From Mercurialis annua (Eukaryota > Streptophyta > Magnoliopsida > Malpighiales > Euphorbiaceae): DNA of 64,000 nt. The stretch is taken from NCBI RefSeq assembly GCF_937616625.2, contig NC_065576.1, forward strand, positions 25,714,628 through 25,778,627, in the 5' to 3' direction. A program made the position numbers and the translations under genes. Below are positions 1 to 13,509 of the stretch, one piece after another (the first letter of the stretch is position 1; each line of letters opens with the position of its first letter). Below the pieces are notes generated by a model, which had not been told where the DNA came from, ran no database searches, and saw only the letters and a program-made list of their open reading frames with translations.

Positions 1-3000
1 TTGAGACGCGTCATATTAATCTAGCGTCACTTTTTACGCACACTTAGCGTAATATAACCTCACCTTGCTTAGAAAATCGGAACGACGCGTTAGAGACACT
101 TGAGACACGACATACTATACTCTAGTGTCACTTTTCAAGCACACTTTACGTAATATAACCTAACCATGCTTAGGAAATTGAAACGACGCATTAGAGAGAC
201 TTTAGACGCGACATACTGATTTAACGTCACTTTTCACGCAAACTTTGCGTAATATAACCTAACCATGCATAGGTAATCGAAACAACGCGTTAAAGAGACT
301 TGAGACACGACATACTCTAGTGTCACTTTTCACGCACACTTTACGTAATATAACCTAACCATGCTTAGGAAATTGAAACGACGCGTTAGAGAGACATTAG
401 ACGCGACATACTGATATAACCTAACCATGCATAGGTAATCGGAACAACGCATCAAAGAGACTTGTGACGCAAAATAAGCATGGTAATCAAAACGACGCTT
501 TAAAGAGACCTGAGACGAATCATACTAATCTAGCATCACTTTTTACACACACTTCGCGTAATATAACCTAACCATGCTTAGATAATCGAAACGACGCGTT
601 AAAGAGACTTGAGATTGGACATACTATTCTAGCGTCACTTTTCACGCACACTTTGCATAATATAACCTAATCCTGCTTAGGTAATCGGAACGACGCGTTA
701 GAGAGACGTGTGACGCGACCTAAGCATGGTAATCGAAATGATGCGTTAAAGAGACTTGAGACACGACATACTAATCTAGCGTCACTTTTCACGCACACCT
801 TGCGTAAAATAACCTAACAAGGCTTAGGTATTCAGAACGATGCATTAGATAGACTTAAGACGCGACATACTTATCTATTGTCTTTTTTCACGCACAACAT
901 GCTTAAGTAATCTGAACGACGCGTAAATCGACTTGAGATGCGACATACTAATCTGCTGTCATTTTTATGCACACTTTGCGTAATATAAGCTAACCATGCT
1001 TAGGTAATCAGAACAACGCGCTAAAGAGACTTGTGACGCGACATAAGCATGGTAATCGAAACGACGCGTTAAAGAGACTTCAGACGCGCCATACTAATCT
1101 AGCGTCACTTTTTACGCAAACTTTGCGTACCTAACCATGCTTTAGTAATCGGAACGACGCGTTAAAGAGACTTGAGACGCGACATACTAATCTAGCGTCA
1201 CTTTTCACCCATACTTTGTGTAATATAACCTAGCCATACTTAGGTAATCTGATCGACACGTTAAACAGACTTGACACGCGGCATAATAATCTAGCGTCAC
1301 TTTTGACACACGCTTTGCGTAAATAACCTAACCATGCTTAGGTAATCGGAAAAACGTTAAAGAGACTTGAGACGCGACATACTAATCTAGCGTCACTTTT
1401 CACGCACCATTTGCGTAATATAACCTAACCATTTAGGTAATCGGAGCGACGCGTTAAATAGACTTGAGACGCGACATACTAATCTAGCATCACTTTTCAC
1501 GCACACTTTGGTAATTGGAACGACGCGTTAGAGAGACTTGTGATGCGACATAAGCATGGTAATCTAAACGACGCGTTAAAAAGACTTGAGACGCGCCATA
1601 TTAATCAAGCGTCACTTTTTACGAACATTTTGCATATTATAACCTGACCATGCTTAGGAAATCGGAATGACGCGTTAGAGAGACTTGAGACGCGACATAC
1701 TACTCTAGTGTAACTTTTCACAAACACTTTACGTAATATAACCTAACCATGCTTAGGAAATTGAAACGACGCGTTAGAGAGACTTTAGACGCGACATACT
1801 GATTTAACGTCACTTTTCACGCAAACTTTGCGTAATATAACCTAACCATGCATAGGTATTCGGAACAACGCGTTAAAGGGACTTGTGATGCGAGATAACC
1901 ATGGTAATCAAAACGACGCTTTAAAGAGACTTGAGACGAATCATACTAATCTAACGTCACTTTTTACACACACTTTGCGTAATATAACCTAACTATGCGT
2001 AGATAATTGAAACAACGCGTTAAAGAGACTTGAGATTGGACACACTATTCTAGCATCACTTTTCACGAACACTTTGCGTAATATAACCTAACCCTACTTA
2101 GGTAATCGGAACGACACGTTAGAGAGACGTGTGATGCGACCTAAGCATGGTAATCAAATAATGCGTTAAAGAGACTTGACTAATCTAGCGTCACTTTTCA
2201 CGCACACCTTGCGTAAAATAACCTAACAAGGCTTAGGTATTCGGAACGACGCGTTAGATAGACTTAAGACGCGACATACTAATATGCCATTTTTTATGCA
2301 CACTTTGCGTAATATAACCTAACCATGCTTAGGTAATCGGAACAACGCGTTAAAGAGACTTGTGATGCGACATAAGCATGGTAATCGAAACGACGCGATA
2401 AAGAGACTTGAGACGCGCCATACTAATCTAGCGTCACTTTTGACGCACACTTTGCGTAATATAACATAACCATGCTTAGTTAATCGGAACGACGCGTTAA
2501 AGAGACTTGAGACGCGACATACTAATCTAGCGTCACTTTTCACGCACACATTGCGTAATATTACCTAGCCATGCTTAGGTAATCCGATCGACGCGTTAAA
2601 CAGACTTGAGACGCGGCATAATTATCTAGCGTCACTTTTGACACACTCTTTGCGTAAATAACCTAACCATGCTTACGTAATCGGAACGACGCGTTAAAGA
2701 GAATTGAGACGCGACATACTAATCTAGCGTCACTTTTCACGCACACTTTGCGTAATATAACCTAACCATGTTTAGGTAATCGAAACGACACGTGAAAGAG
2801 ACTTGAGATGCGACATACTAATCTATTGTTACTTTTCACGCACACTTTGCGTACTATAACCTAACCAGGGTAATCGGAACGACGCGTTAGAGAGACTTGT
2901 GACGCGACATAAGCATGGTAATCGAAATGATGCGTTAAAGATACTTGACACGCGACATACTAATCTAGCATCACATTTCACGCAAACTTTACATAATATG

Positions 3001-4137
3001 ACAACCATGATTAGGTATCAGAACAACGCATTAAAGAGCCTTGAGACGCGACATACTAATCTAGCGTCACCTTTCACGCACACCTTGCGTAATATAACGT
3101 AACCATGCTTAGGTAATCGGAACGACGCGTTGAAGAGACTGGAGACGCGACATACTAATCTAGCATTAATTTTCTCGCACACTTTGCGCAATATAACTTA
3201 ACCATTCTTGGGTAATCGGAACGACCCATTAGAGAGACTTGAGACGCGATGTCAATTTTCATGTACACATTGCATAATATAACCAAACCATGCTTAGGTA
3301 ATTGGAACGACGAGTTAGATTGACCTAAGACGCGACATACTAATCTATTGTCATTTTTCACGCACACTTTGCGTAATATTACCTAACCATGCTTAAGTAA
3401 TTGGAACGACGCGTTAAATGGACTTGAGACGCGATATACTAATCTATTGTCATTTTTCACGCACACTTTGCGTAATATAACCTAACCATGCTTAGGTAAT
3501 CGGAACCATGGGTTAGAGAGACTTCTGACGCGACATAAGCATGGTAATTGAAAAGACGCGTTAAAAAGACTTTAGACACGCCATATTAATCTCGCGTCAC
3601 CTTATACGCACACTTTGCGTAATATAACGTAATCATGCTTAGGAAATCGGAATGACGCGCTAGAGAGACTTGAGACGCCCATACTAATCTAGTTTCACTT
3701 TTCACTCACACTTTGCATAATATAACCTGACATGCTTAGGAAATCGGAACGACGCATAAAAGATCCTTGAGACGGGACATTCTAATCTAGCGTCACCTTT
3801 CACGCACACCTTGCGTAGTATAACCTAACCATGCTTAGGTAATCGGAACAACCCGTTAAAGAGACTTGAGAGTCGACATACTAATCTAGCATTACTTTTC
3901 TCGCACACTTTGTGTAATATAACCTAACCATTCTTGGGTAATCGGAACGACGCGTTAAAGAGACTTGAGATGCGACATACTAATCTATTGTTACTTTTCA
4001 CGCACACAATGCGTAATAAAACCTAACCATTCTTAGGTAATCGGAACGACCCGTTAGAGAGACTTGTGATGCAACATAAGCATGGTAATCAAAACGACGC
4101 GTTAAAGAGACTTGAGACGTGATATACTAATCTAGCG
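1..4137 (+). repeat. Satellite block 1, F orientation
   Basis: This is a continuous F-orientation array of 99-bp monomers and frequent 48-bp units with no other sequence. It contains about two copies of a multi-monomer unit. The stretch from position 1 resembles that from about 1,583, and the paired markers at 716 and 2,133 (GACGTGTGACGCGACCTAAG-like) and at about 1,250 and 2,590 (a monomer with GATCGAC followed by TTTTGACACAC and GCGTAAATAACC) are about 1.3-1.4 kb apart. From about 2,900 to 4,137 it continues with single-copy order of variants. The whole block is an inverted copy of about 20,355-24,330. Short open frames at 2,319-2,549, 2,899-3,102 and 3,155-3,367 are satellite translations, not genes. 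The left edge is cut by the window. Confidence 0.95.
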
Positions 4138-4145
4138 CCGCATCT
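4130..4145. other. Orientation switch 1 (F to R)
   Basis: The F monomer stops after ATACTAATCTAGCG and the next bases (CCGCATCTCTAGTC) belong to an R monomer at its CGCGTCTCAAGTC position. The joint lies at about 4,137/4,138. It coincides with the point where homology to the inverted copy at 20.36 kb ends. Confidence 0.88.
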
Positions 4146-4908
4146 CTAGTCAATTTATCACATCGTTCTGCTTACCTAAGAATGGTTAGGTTATATTACG
4201 CAATGTGTACGTGAAAAGAGACGCTAGAAAAGTATGTCGCGTCTCAATTCTCTTTAACGCGTTGTCCCGATTACCTAAGTATGGTTAGGTTATTTTACGC
4301 AAACTGTGCATGAAAACTGACGCTAGATTAAAATGTCGCGCCTAAAGTCTCAATAACGCGTCGTTCCGATAACCTAAGCATGGTTAGGTTATATTACGCA
4401 AAGTGTGCCTGAAAAGTGACGCTAGATTTGTATGTCGCGTCTAAATTCTCTTTAACACGATGTTCCGATTACCGAAGCATGGTTAGGTTATTTTAGGCAA
4501 AGTGTGCTTGAAAAGTGACGCTAGATTAGTATGTCGCGTGTCAAGTCTCTGTAACGCGTAGTTACGATTACATAAGCATGGTTAGATTATATTAGGCAAA
4601 GTGTGCGTTAAAAGTGACTCTAGATTAGTGTGTCACATCTCAAGTCTCTTTAATGCGTCGTTTAAATTACCTAAGCATGGTTAGGTTATATTACGCAAGG
4701 TGTGCGTGAAAAGTGACGCTAGATTAGTATATCACGTCTCAAGTCTTTTTAACTCGTCGTTCCGATTACCTAAGCATGGTTACGTTATATTACGCAAAGT
4801 GTGCGTGAAAAGTGACGCTAGATTAGTATGTCGCGTCTCAATTCTCTTTAGCGCGTTGTTATGATTACCATGCTTATCTCGCGTCACAAGTCTCTCTAAC
4901 GCGTCGTT
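4138..4908 (-). repeat. Satellite block 2, R orientation (short inverted block)
   Basis: A small block of about 770 bp, some eight monomers, inserted in reverse orientation between two F blocks. It begins with a degraded monomer start (GCATCTCTAGTCAATTTATC) and ends after a 48-bp unit near 4,868. Its variant order matches 10,640-10,990. Both have AAGAATGGTTAGG, then a monomer with ACTGTGCATGAAAA and GATTAAAATGTC, then one with TTAGTATATCACGTCTCAAG, then TTGTTATGATTACC. The 10.6-kb copy lacks several of the monomers present here. No gene or regulatory signal is visible. Confidence 0.93.
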
Positions 4909-4922
4909 TAACGCACACTTTA
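4900..4922. other. Orientation switch 2 (R to F)
   Basis: R sequence CTCTCTAACGCGTCGTT is followed by F sequence TAACGCACACTTTAGATAAT. The F monomer entering here has lost the segment between CACACTTT and TAGATAATCGG. The joint is at about 4,908. Confidence 0.88.
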
Positions 4923-7511
4923 GATAATCGGAACGATGCGTTAAAGAGACTTGAGATGCGACATACTTAATCTAGAGTCACTTTTCACGCACACATTGCG
5001 TAATATAACTTAACCATGCTTAGGTAGTCGGAACGACGCGTTAAAGGGAATTGAGACGCGACAACTGATCTATCGTCAGTTTTCACGCACACTTTGTTTA
5101 ATAAAACCTAACCATCAGTAGGTAATCAGAATGACGCGCTAAAGAGACTGGAGATTTGACATACTAATCTAGCGTCACTTTTCATGCACACCTTGCGTAA
5201 TATAACGTAACCATGCTAAGGTAATCGGAACGACGCGTTAGAGAGACTTGTGACGCGACATAAGCACGGTAATTAAAATGACGCCTTAAAGAGACATGAG
5301 ACGCGCAATACTAATCTAGAGTCACTTTTTGTGCACACTTCGCGTACTATAACCTAACCATGCTTAGTTAATCGGAACGACACGTTAAAGAGACTTGAGA
5401 TACGACATACTAATTTAGCGTCACTTTTCACGCACACTTTGCATCATATAACCTAACCATGCTTAGGTAATCGGAACAACGCGTTAAAGAGACTTCAGAC
5501 GCGAAATATACTAATATAGCGTTACTGTTCACGCACACTTTGCGTAAAATAACCTAACCATGCTTAGGTAATCGGAACAACACGTAAAAGAGAATTTAGA
5601 CGCAACATACTAATCTCTTATCACTTTTCACGCACACTTTGCGTAATATAACCTAGCCATGCTTAGATAATAAAAACGACGCGTTAGAGACACTTGTAAT
5701 GCGACATAAGCATGCTAATCAAAACGACGGGTTAAAGATACTTAAGACGCGACATAGTAATCTAGCGTCACTTTTCACGCACACTTTGCTTAATATACCC
5801 GAACCGTACATATGTAATTGGAAAGACGCTTTAAAGAGACTGGTGACGCGACATACTAATCTAGCGTCACTTTTCACGAATACTTTGCGTAATATAATCT
5901 AACCATGCTTAGGTAATTGGAACGACGCGCTAGAGAGACTTGTGACGTGACATACTAATCTATCGTCACTTTTCACGCACACGTTGCGTAATATAACCTA
6001 ACCATGCTTAGGTAATTGGAACGATGCGTTAGAGAGACTTTTGACGAGACATAAGTATGGTAATCGAAATGACGCGTTAAAGAGACATGAGACGTGAAAT
6101 ATGACCTATCTGTATCTTATGTAATCGGAACGACGCGTCAAAGAGACTTCAGACGCGACATTAAATCTAGCGTCACTTTTCACTCACAGTTTGTATAATA
6201 TAACTTAACCATGCTTAGGTAATTGGAACGACGCGTTAAAGAGACCTGCAATGCGACATACTAATCTAGCATCGCTTTTCACCCACACTTTGCATAATAT
6301 AACCGAACCATGCTTAGGTTATCGAAACGACGCGTTAAAGAGACTTGAGACGCGACATACTAATCTAGCGTCACTTTTCACGCACACTTTGCATAATATA
6401 ACCAAACCATGCTTAGGTAAGAAGAACGACATGTTGGAGACACTTACGACGCGATTTAAGCATGCTAATCGAAACGACGGGTTAAAGAGACTTGAGACGC
6501 GACATAGTAATCTAGCGTCACTTTTCATGCACAATTTTCTTAATATAACCTAACCATGCATAGGTAATTGGAAAGACGCATTAAAGAGACTTGAGACGCA
6601 CCATAATCTAGCGTCACTTTTCACGCACACTTTGCGTAAAATAACGTAACCATGCTTGCGTAATAAAACGACGCGTAAAAGATAATTGAGACGCGACATA
6701 TTAATATAATGTCTTTTTTCACGCACTATTTGCATAATATAACCTAACCATGCTCATGTAATCGGAACGATGCGTTAAAGAGACTTGTGACGCGACTTAC
6801 TAATCTAGCGGCACTTTTAACGGACACGTTGCGTAAAATAACCTAACCATGCTTAGGTAATCGGAACGACGAGTTAAACAGACTTGAGACACAACATACT
6901 AATCTATTGTCAGTTTTCACGCACAGTTTGCGTAATATAACCTAGCCATGCTTAGGTAATAAGAACAACGCGTTAGAGACACTTGTAACGCGACATAAGC
7001 ATGCTAATCGAAACAACGGGTTAAAGAGACTTGAGAGGCGACATAGTAATCTAGCATCACTTTGAACGCACAGTTTCCTTAATATAACCTAACCATACAT
7101 AGGTAATTGGAAAGACGGTTTAAAGAGACTAGAGACGCGACATACTAATCTAGCGTCACTTTTCACGAATACTTTGCGTAATATAACCTAACCATTTTTA
7201 GGTAATCGGAACGACGCGTTAGAGAGACTTCTGACGCGACATATTAATCTAGCGTCACTTTTCAATCACATATTGCGTAATATAACCTAACCATGCTTGG
7301 GTAATTGGAATGACGCATTAGAGATACTATTGACGCGACATAAGCATGGTAATTGAAACGACGCGTAAAAGAGACTTAAGACGCGCCATACTAATCCAGC
7401 GTCACTTTTTACGCACACTTTGCGTAATATAATCTAACCATGCTTATGTAATCAGAACAACGCGTTAAAGAGACTTCAGATGCGACATACTAATCTAGCG
7501 TCACTTTTCAC
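4909..7511 (+). repeat. Satellite block 3, F orientation
   Basis: F-orientation array of full monomers with a few short units. It starts with a truncated monomer (AACGCACACTTTAGATAATC), in which TTTGCG..CTTAGG is deleted. The order of variants follows 14,880-17,690 throughout, for example the GGGAATTGAGACGCG monomer followed by ATCGTCAGTTTT and the CATGCTAATC short units. Around 6,096-6,120 two monomers seen in the other copy are missing, leaving a scrambled AATATGACCTATCTGTATCT join. Open frames at 5,699-5,902, 6,251-6,553 and 6,319-6,534 are satellite read-through; one has a paralogous frame at 15,741-15,947 for the same reason. Confidence 0.94.
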
Positions 7512-7520
7512 CCATCGTTC
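7500..7520. other. Orientation switch 3 (F to R)
   Basis: F sequence GCGTCACTTTTCAC is followed directly by R sequence CCATCGTTCCGATTACC. The joint is at about 7,511. The homologous copy of the block before it, at 14.88-17.69 kb, continues in F for another 360 bp, so either this copy was trimmed or the switch was formed separately. Confidence 0.88.
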
Positions 7521-8790
7521 CGATTACCTAAGCATGGTTAGGTTATATTACGCAAAGTGTGCGTGAAAAGTGATGCTTGATAAGTATGTCGCGCACAAGT
7601 CTCTTTAACGCGTCGTTCTGAATACCAAAGCATGTTTCGGCTATATTACGCAAAGTGTGCGTTAAAAGTGACGCTCGATTATTCTGTCGCCTCACAAGTC
7701 TCTTTAACGCGCCGTTCCGATTAGCTATACATGGTTAGGTTATATTACGCAAAGTGTGTGTGAAAAGTGACTCTATATTCCTATGTCCCATCACAAGTCT
7801 ATTATTCAACGAGTTGTTCCGATTACCTAGGCATGGTTAGGTTATATAACACAAAGTGTGCATTAAAAGTGATGCTAGTTTAGTAGTATGTCGCGTCTGA
7901 AATCTCTTTAACGTGTCATTCTGATTACCTCAGCGTGGTTAGGTTATATTACGCAAAGTGTGGGTGAAAAGTGATGATACATTAGTAGTATGTCGCGTCT
8001 CAAGTCTCTTTAACGCGTCGTTCTGATTACTTAAGCGTGGTTAGGTTATATGATGCAAAGTGTACATTAAAAGTGACACTAGATTAGTATGTCAAGTCAC
8101 AAGTCTCTTTAACTCGTTATGACCTAATAATGGTTAGGTTATATTACATAAAGTGTGTGTGAAAAGTGATGCTAGATAAGTATGTCACATCACAATTCTT
8201 TTTAACACGTCGTTCCGATTACCTAAGCATGGTTTGTTTACATTACGCAAAGTATGCGTTATAAGTGACGCTAGATTAGTATGCCGCGTCTCAAGTCTCT
8301 TTAACGCGTCGTTCCGATTACCCTTATGGTTGGGTTATATAACGCAAAGTGTGTTTTAAAAGTGTCACTAGATTAGTATGTCGCGTCTCAAGTCTCTTTG
8401 TTGCATCATTCCGATTACCTAAGCATGGTTAGGTTATTTTACGCGAAGGGTGCGTTAAAAGTGACACTAGATTAGTATATCGGGTCACAAGTCTCTTTAA
8501 CTCGTCGTTCTGATTACCTAACAGTGGTTGGGTTATTTTACGTAAAGTGTGCGTGAAAAGTGACGCTATATAAGTATGTCGCATCACAAGTCTCTTTAAC
8601 GATTCGTTTCGATTACCTAAGCATGGTTAGGTTATATTGCGGAAAATGCGCGTTAAAGTGACACTAGATTAGTATGTTGCGTCTCAAGTCTCTTTAACGC
8701 GTCGTTTCGATTACCATGCTTATGTCACGTCACGAGTTACTCTAACACGTTGTTCCGATTACCTAAGCATAGTTAGGTTATAGTACGCAA

Positions 8791-8986
8791 AGTGTGCGTG
8801 AAAGGATCAATAGATTAGTATGTAGCGTCTCAAATCTCTTTAACGCATCGTTCCGATTACATAAGCATGGCTAGGTTATATTACGCGAAGTGTGCGTGAA
8901 AGGATCAATAGATTAGTATGTAGCGTCTTAAATCTCTTTAACGCATCGTTCCGATTACATAAGCATGGCTAGGTTATATTACGCGA
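8791..8986 (-). repeat. Near-exact tandem duplication of a 98-bp monomer
   Basis: The marker AAAGGATCAATAGATTAGTA occurs at 8,801 and again at 8,899, 98 bp later, and the surrounding unit (ATGTAGCGTCT, TTACATAAGCATGGCTAGG, ACGCGAAGTG) is copied with one visible difference (TCTCAAATC against TCTTAAATC). It is a recent local duplication inside block 4. Confidence 0.9.
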
Positions 8987-11900
8987 AGTGTGCGTGAAAA
9001 GTAACGTTATATAGTATGTCGTGTCACAAGACTCTTTAACGCGTCGTTCTGATTACGCAAAGTGTTCGTTAAAAGTGAGGCTAGATTACCATGAATGGTT
9101 AGGTTATATTATGCAAAGTATGCGTGAAAAGGGACGCTATATAGTTATGTCGTGTCACAAGTCTCTTTAACGCGTCGTTCCAATTACCTAAGCATAGTTA
9201 GGTTATATTACGCAAAATGTGCGTTAAAAGTGACGCTATATATTTCGCATCTCAATTTTCTTTAACGCGTCGTTCCAATTACCTAAGCATAGTTAGGTTA
9301 TATTACGCGAGGTGTGCTTGAAAAGTGATGCTAGATTAGTATGTCGCATCTCAAGTCTCTTTAACACGTCGTTCCGATTACCTAAGTATTGTTAGGTTAT
9401 ATTACGCAATGTGTGCGTTAAAGAGTGACGTTAGATTAGTATGTCGCTCACAAGACTCTTTAACGCGTCGTTCAGATCACCTAATAATGGTTATGTTATA
9501 TTACGTAAAGTGTGCGTGAAAAGTGATGCAATTTAAGTATGTCGCATCACAAGTCTCTGTGTTAGGTTATATTACACAAAGTGTGCGTTAAAAGTGACAC
9601 TAGATTAGTATGTCGCGTAACAAGTCTCTTTAACGCGTCGTTCCGATTACCTATGCATGGTTAGGTTATTTTATGCAAAGTGTGCGTGAATAGGGACGCT
9701 ATATAAGTATGCCGCGTCACAAGTCTTATTAAAGCGTCGTTCCAATTACCATGATTATCTCGCGTCACAAGTCTCTTTAACGCGTCGTTCTGATTACCTC
9801 TAAGCATGGTTATATTACGCAAATGGTCCTTAAAAAGTGACGTTAGATCAGTATGTCGCGTCTCAACTCTCTCTAACACATCGTTCCGATTTCCTAAGCA
9901 TGTTCAGGTTATATTACGCAAAATGTGCGTGAAAAGTGAAACTAGATGTATGGGCGCCTTAAGTCTTTCTAACGCGTCGTTCCGATTTTCTCAGCATGGT
10001 TAGGTTATATTACGCGAAGTGTGCGTACAAAGTGACGCTAGATTATTATGGCGCGTCTAATGTCTTTTAACGCGTCGTTCCGATTACCTAAGCATGGTTA
10101 GGTTATATTACGCAAAGTGTGCGTGAAAAATGATAATAGATTAATATGTCGCCTGTCAAGTCTATTTAACGCGTCGTTCCGATTACCTAAGCATGGATAG
10201 GTTATACTACGCAAAATGTGCGTGAAAAGTGACGCTAGATTAGTATGTCGCGTCACAATTATCTAAAGCGTTATTCCGATTACCTAAGCATGGTTAGGTT
10301 ATATTGCTTAAAGTGTACGTGAGAAATGATAATAGATTAGTATGTCGCGTCTCAAGTCTATTTAACCCGTCATTCCGATTACCTAAGCATGGTTAGGTTA
10401 TATTACGCAAAGTGTGTGTGAAAAGTGACATTAAGCATGGTTAGGTTATATTACGCAAAGTATGCGTGAAAAATGACACTAGATTAGTATGTCGCGTCTC
10501 AAGTCTCTTTGACGCGTCATTTCGAGCTCGCGTCACAAATCTCTCTAGCGCGTGTGGTTCCGATTACCTAAGCCCCGTTAGGTTATATTACATAAATTGT
10601 GAATGAAAAAAAACAATTGATTAGTACGTCGCATCTCATTCTGATTACCTAAGAATGGTTAGGTTATATTACGCAAAGTGTACGTGAAAAGTGACGCTAG
10701 ATTAGTATGTCACGTCTCCATTCTCTTTAACGCGTTGTTCCGATTACCTAAGTATGGTTAGGTTATTTTCCGCAAACTGTGCATGAAAATTGATGCTAGA
10801 TTAAAATGTCACATCTCAAATGGTTAGGTTATATATTACGCAAGGTGTGCGTGAAAAGTGACGCTAGATTAGTATATCACGTCTCAAGTCTATTTAAAGT
10901 GACGCTAGATCAGTATGTCGCGTCTCAATTCTCTTTAACGCGTTGTTATGATTACCTAAGCATGGTTAGGTTATATTAAGCAAAGTTTGTGTGAAAAGTG
11001 ACGTTAGACTAGTTTATCGTGTCTCAAGTTTATTAAACGCATCGTTCAGATTACCCAAACATGGTTAGGTTATATAACGTAAAGTGTGCGTGAAAAGTGA
11101 CAATATATTAGTATTATGCATCTCAAGTCTCTGTAACGCGTCGTTTCGATTACCATGCCTATGTCGCGTCACAAGTCTCTCTAACCCGTCGTTCCGATTA
11201 CCTAAGCATGGTTAGGTTATATTACGCAACGTGTGCGTGAAAAATGACAATATATTAGTATGTCGCGTCTTAAGTCTATTTAACGCGTCGTTCCGATTAC
11301 CTAAGCATGATTAGGTTATATTACGCAAAGTTTGCGTAAAAAATGGCAATAGATTAGTATGTCGCGTATCAAGTCTATTTAACGCGTCCTTCCGATTACC
11401 TAAACATGGTTAGGTTTTATTACGCAAAGTGTGCGTGAAAAGTGACGCTAGATTAGTATGTCGCGTCTCAAGTCTCTTTAACTTGTCTTTCCGATTGCTT
11501 AAGCATGGTTATGTTATATTACGCGAAGTGTAAATAAAAAGTGACGCTAGATTAGAATGGCACGTCTCAAGTCTCTTTAACGCGTAGTTTCAATTACCAT
11601 GCATACGTCGCGTCACAAGTCTCTCTAACGCGTCGTTTCAATTACCTAAGCATGGTTAGGTTATATTATGCAAAATGTGCGTTAAAAATTGATTTGTATG
11701 TCGTGTCTCAAGTCTATTTAACGCGTCGTTCCTATTACCTAATCATGGTTCGGTTATATTACGCAATGTGTGCGTGAAAAGTGACGCTAGATTAGTATGT
11801 CGCGTCTCAATTCTCTTTAATGCGTTGTTCCGATTACCTAAACTTTAGGTTATTTTACGCAAAGTGTGCATGAAAAGTGACGCTAGATTAGTATTTCGCA

Positions 11901-13509
11901 TCTCAAGTCTTTGTAACACGTCGTTCCAATTACCTTGGCATGGTTAGGCTATATTTCGCAAAGTCTGCATGAAAAGTGACTATAAATTACTATGTCGCGT
12001 CTTAGGTCTCTTTAATGAGTCGTTCAGATTACCCAAGCATGGTTAGGTTATTTTACACAAAGTGTGCGTGAAAAGTGACGCTAGATTAGTATGTTGCTTC
12101 TCACGTCTCTTTAACGCGTCGTTTGGATTACCATGCTTATCTTGCGTCACAAGTCTCTTTATCGCGTTGTTCCGATTAACTAAGCATGGTTAGGTTATAT
12201 TACGAAAAGTTTGCGTGAAAAGCGACGCTAGATTAGTATGTCGTGTCTCAAGGCTCCTTAATGCATCGTTCCGATTACCTAAGCATGGTTAGGATATATC
12301 ACGCAATTTGTGCGCGAAAAGTGACGCTAGATTAGTGTATCTCAAGTCTCTTTAACGCGTCGTTTTCGATTACCATGCTTAGAGACTAACGCGTCGTTCG
12401 GATTACCTAAGCATGGTTAGGTTATATTACGCAAAGTGTGAGTAAAAAGTGACGCTAAATTAGTATGCCGCGTGTCAATTCTCTTTAACGCGTTGGTCCG
12501 ACTAACTAAGCATGGTTAGGTTATATTACACAAAATGTGCGTGAAAAGTGATGCTAGATTAGTATGTCGCGTCTCAAGTCTCTTTAACGCGTCGTTTCGA
12601 TTACCATGCTTATCTCCCGTCACAAGTCTCTTTAACGCGTCGTTCCCATTACCTAAGCATGGTTAGGTTATATTACGCACAGTGTGCCTGAAAAGGGACG
12701 CTAGATAAGTACGTCACATCACAAGTCTCTCTAACGCGTCGTTCTAATTATCTAAGCATGGTTAGGTTATATTACGTCCCGTGTGTGTGAAAAATGAAAA
12801 TAGATTAGTATGTCGCATCTCAAGTCTATTTAACGCGTTGTTCCGATTACCTAAGCATGGTTAGGTTATATTACGCAAAGTGTGCGTGAAAAATGACAAT
12901 AGATTAGTATGTCACGTATCAAGTCTATCTCACGCGTCGTTCCGATTACCTAAGCATGGTTAGGTTATATTACGCAACGTGTGCGTGAAAAATGAAAATA
13001 GATTAGAATGTCGCGTCTCAAGTCTATTTAACGCGTCGTTCCGATTAACTAAGCATGGTTAGGTTACATTACACAAAGTGTTCCTGAAAAATGACAATAG
13101 ATTAGTACGTCGCGTCTCTAGTCTCTTTAACGCGTCGTTTCGATTACCATGCTTATGTCGCGTGACATGTCTCTCTAACGCGTCGTTGCGATTACCTAAG
13201 CATGATTAGGTTATATTACGCAAAGAGTGCCTGAAAAGTAACAATAGATTAGTATATAGTGTCTCAAGTCTCATTAAGGAGCCGTTCAGATTACCTAAGC
13301 ATGGTTAGGTTATATTACGAAAAGAGTGCTTGAAAAGTGACGCTAGATTAGTATGTAACGTCTCAAGTCTATTTAACACGTCGTTCCGATTAACTAAGCA
13401 TGGTTAGGTTATATTACGCAAAGTGTGCGTGAAAATTGACGCTAGATTAGTATGTCACGTCCCAAGTCCCTTTAACGCGTCGTTCTGATTACGTAAGCAT
13501 GGCTAGGTT

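Noticed and set aside
2319..3367. Frames conserved between 2,319-3,367 and 21,132-22,180, which could look like a conserved gene family
   Set aside because: The conservation is explained by the 4-kb inverted duplication of satellite DNA. Similarity is equal outside the frames.
4850..4930. Possible transposon insertion at a break in monomer register
   Set aside because: Both sides are monomer sequence, there is no target-site duplication or terminal repeat, and the break is explained by the orientation switch plus a partial-monomer deletion.
6251..6553. 100-codon plus-strand frame overlapping a 71-codon minus-strand frame
   Set aside because: Both strands are open over the same satellite monomers; each is a translation of the tandem unit in a frame with stop loss.
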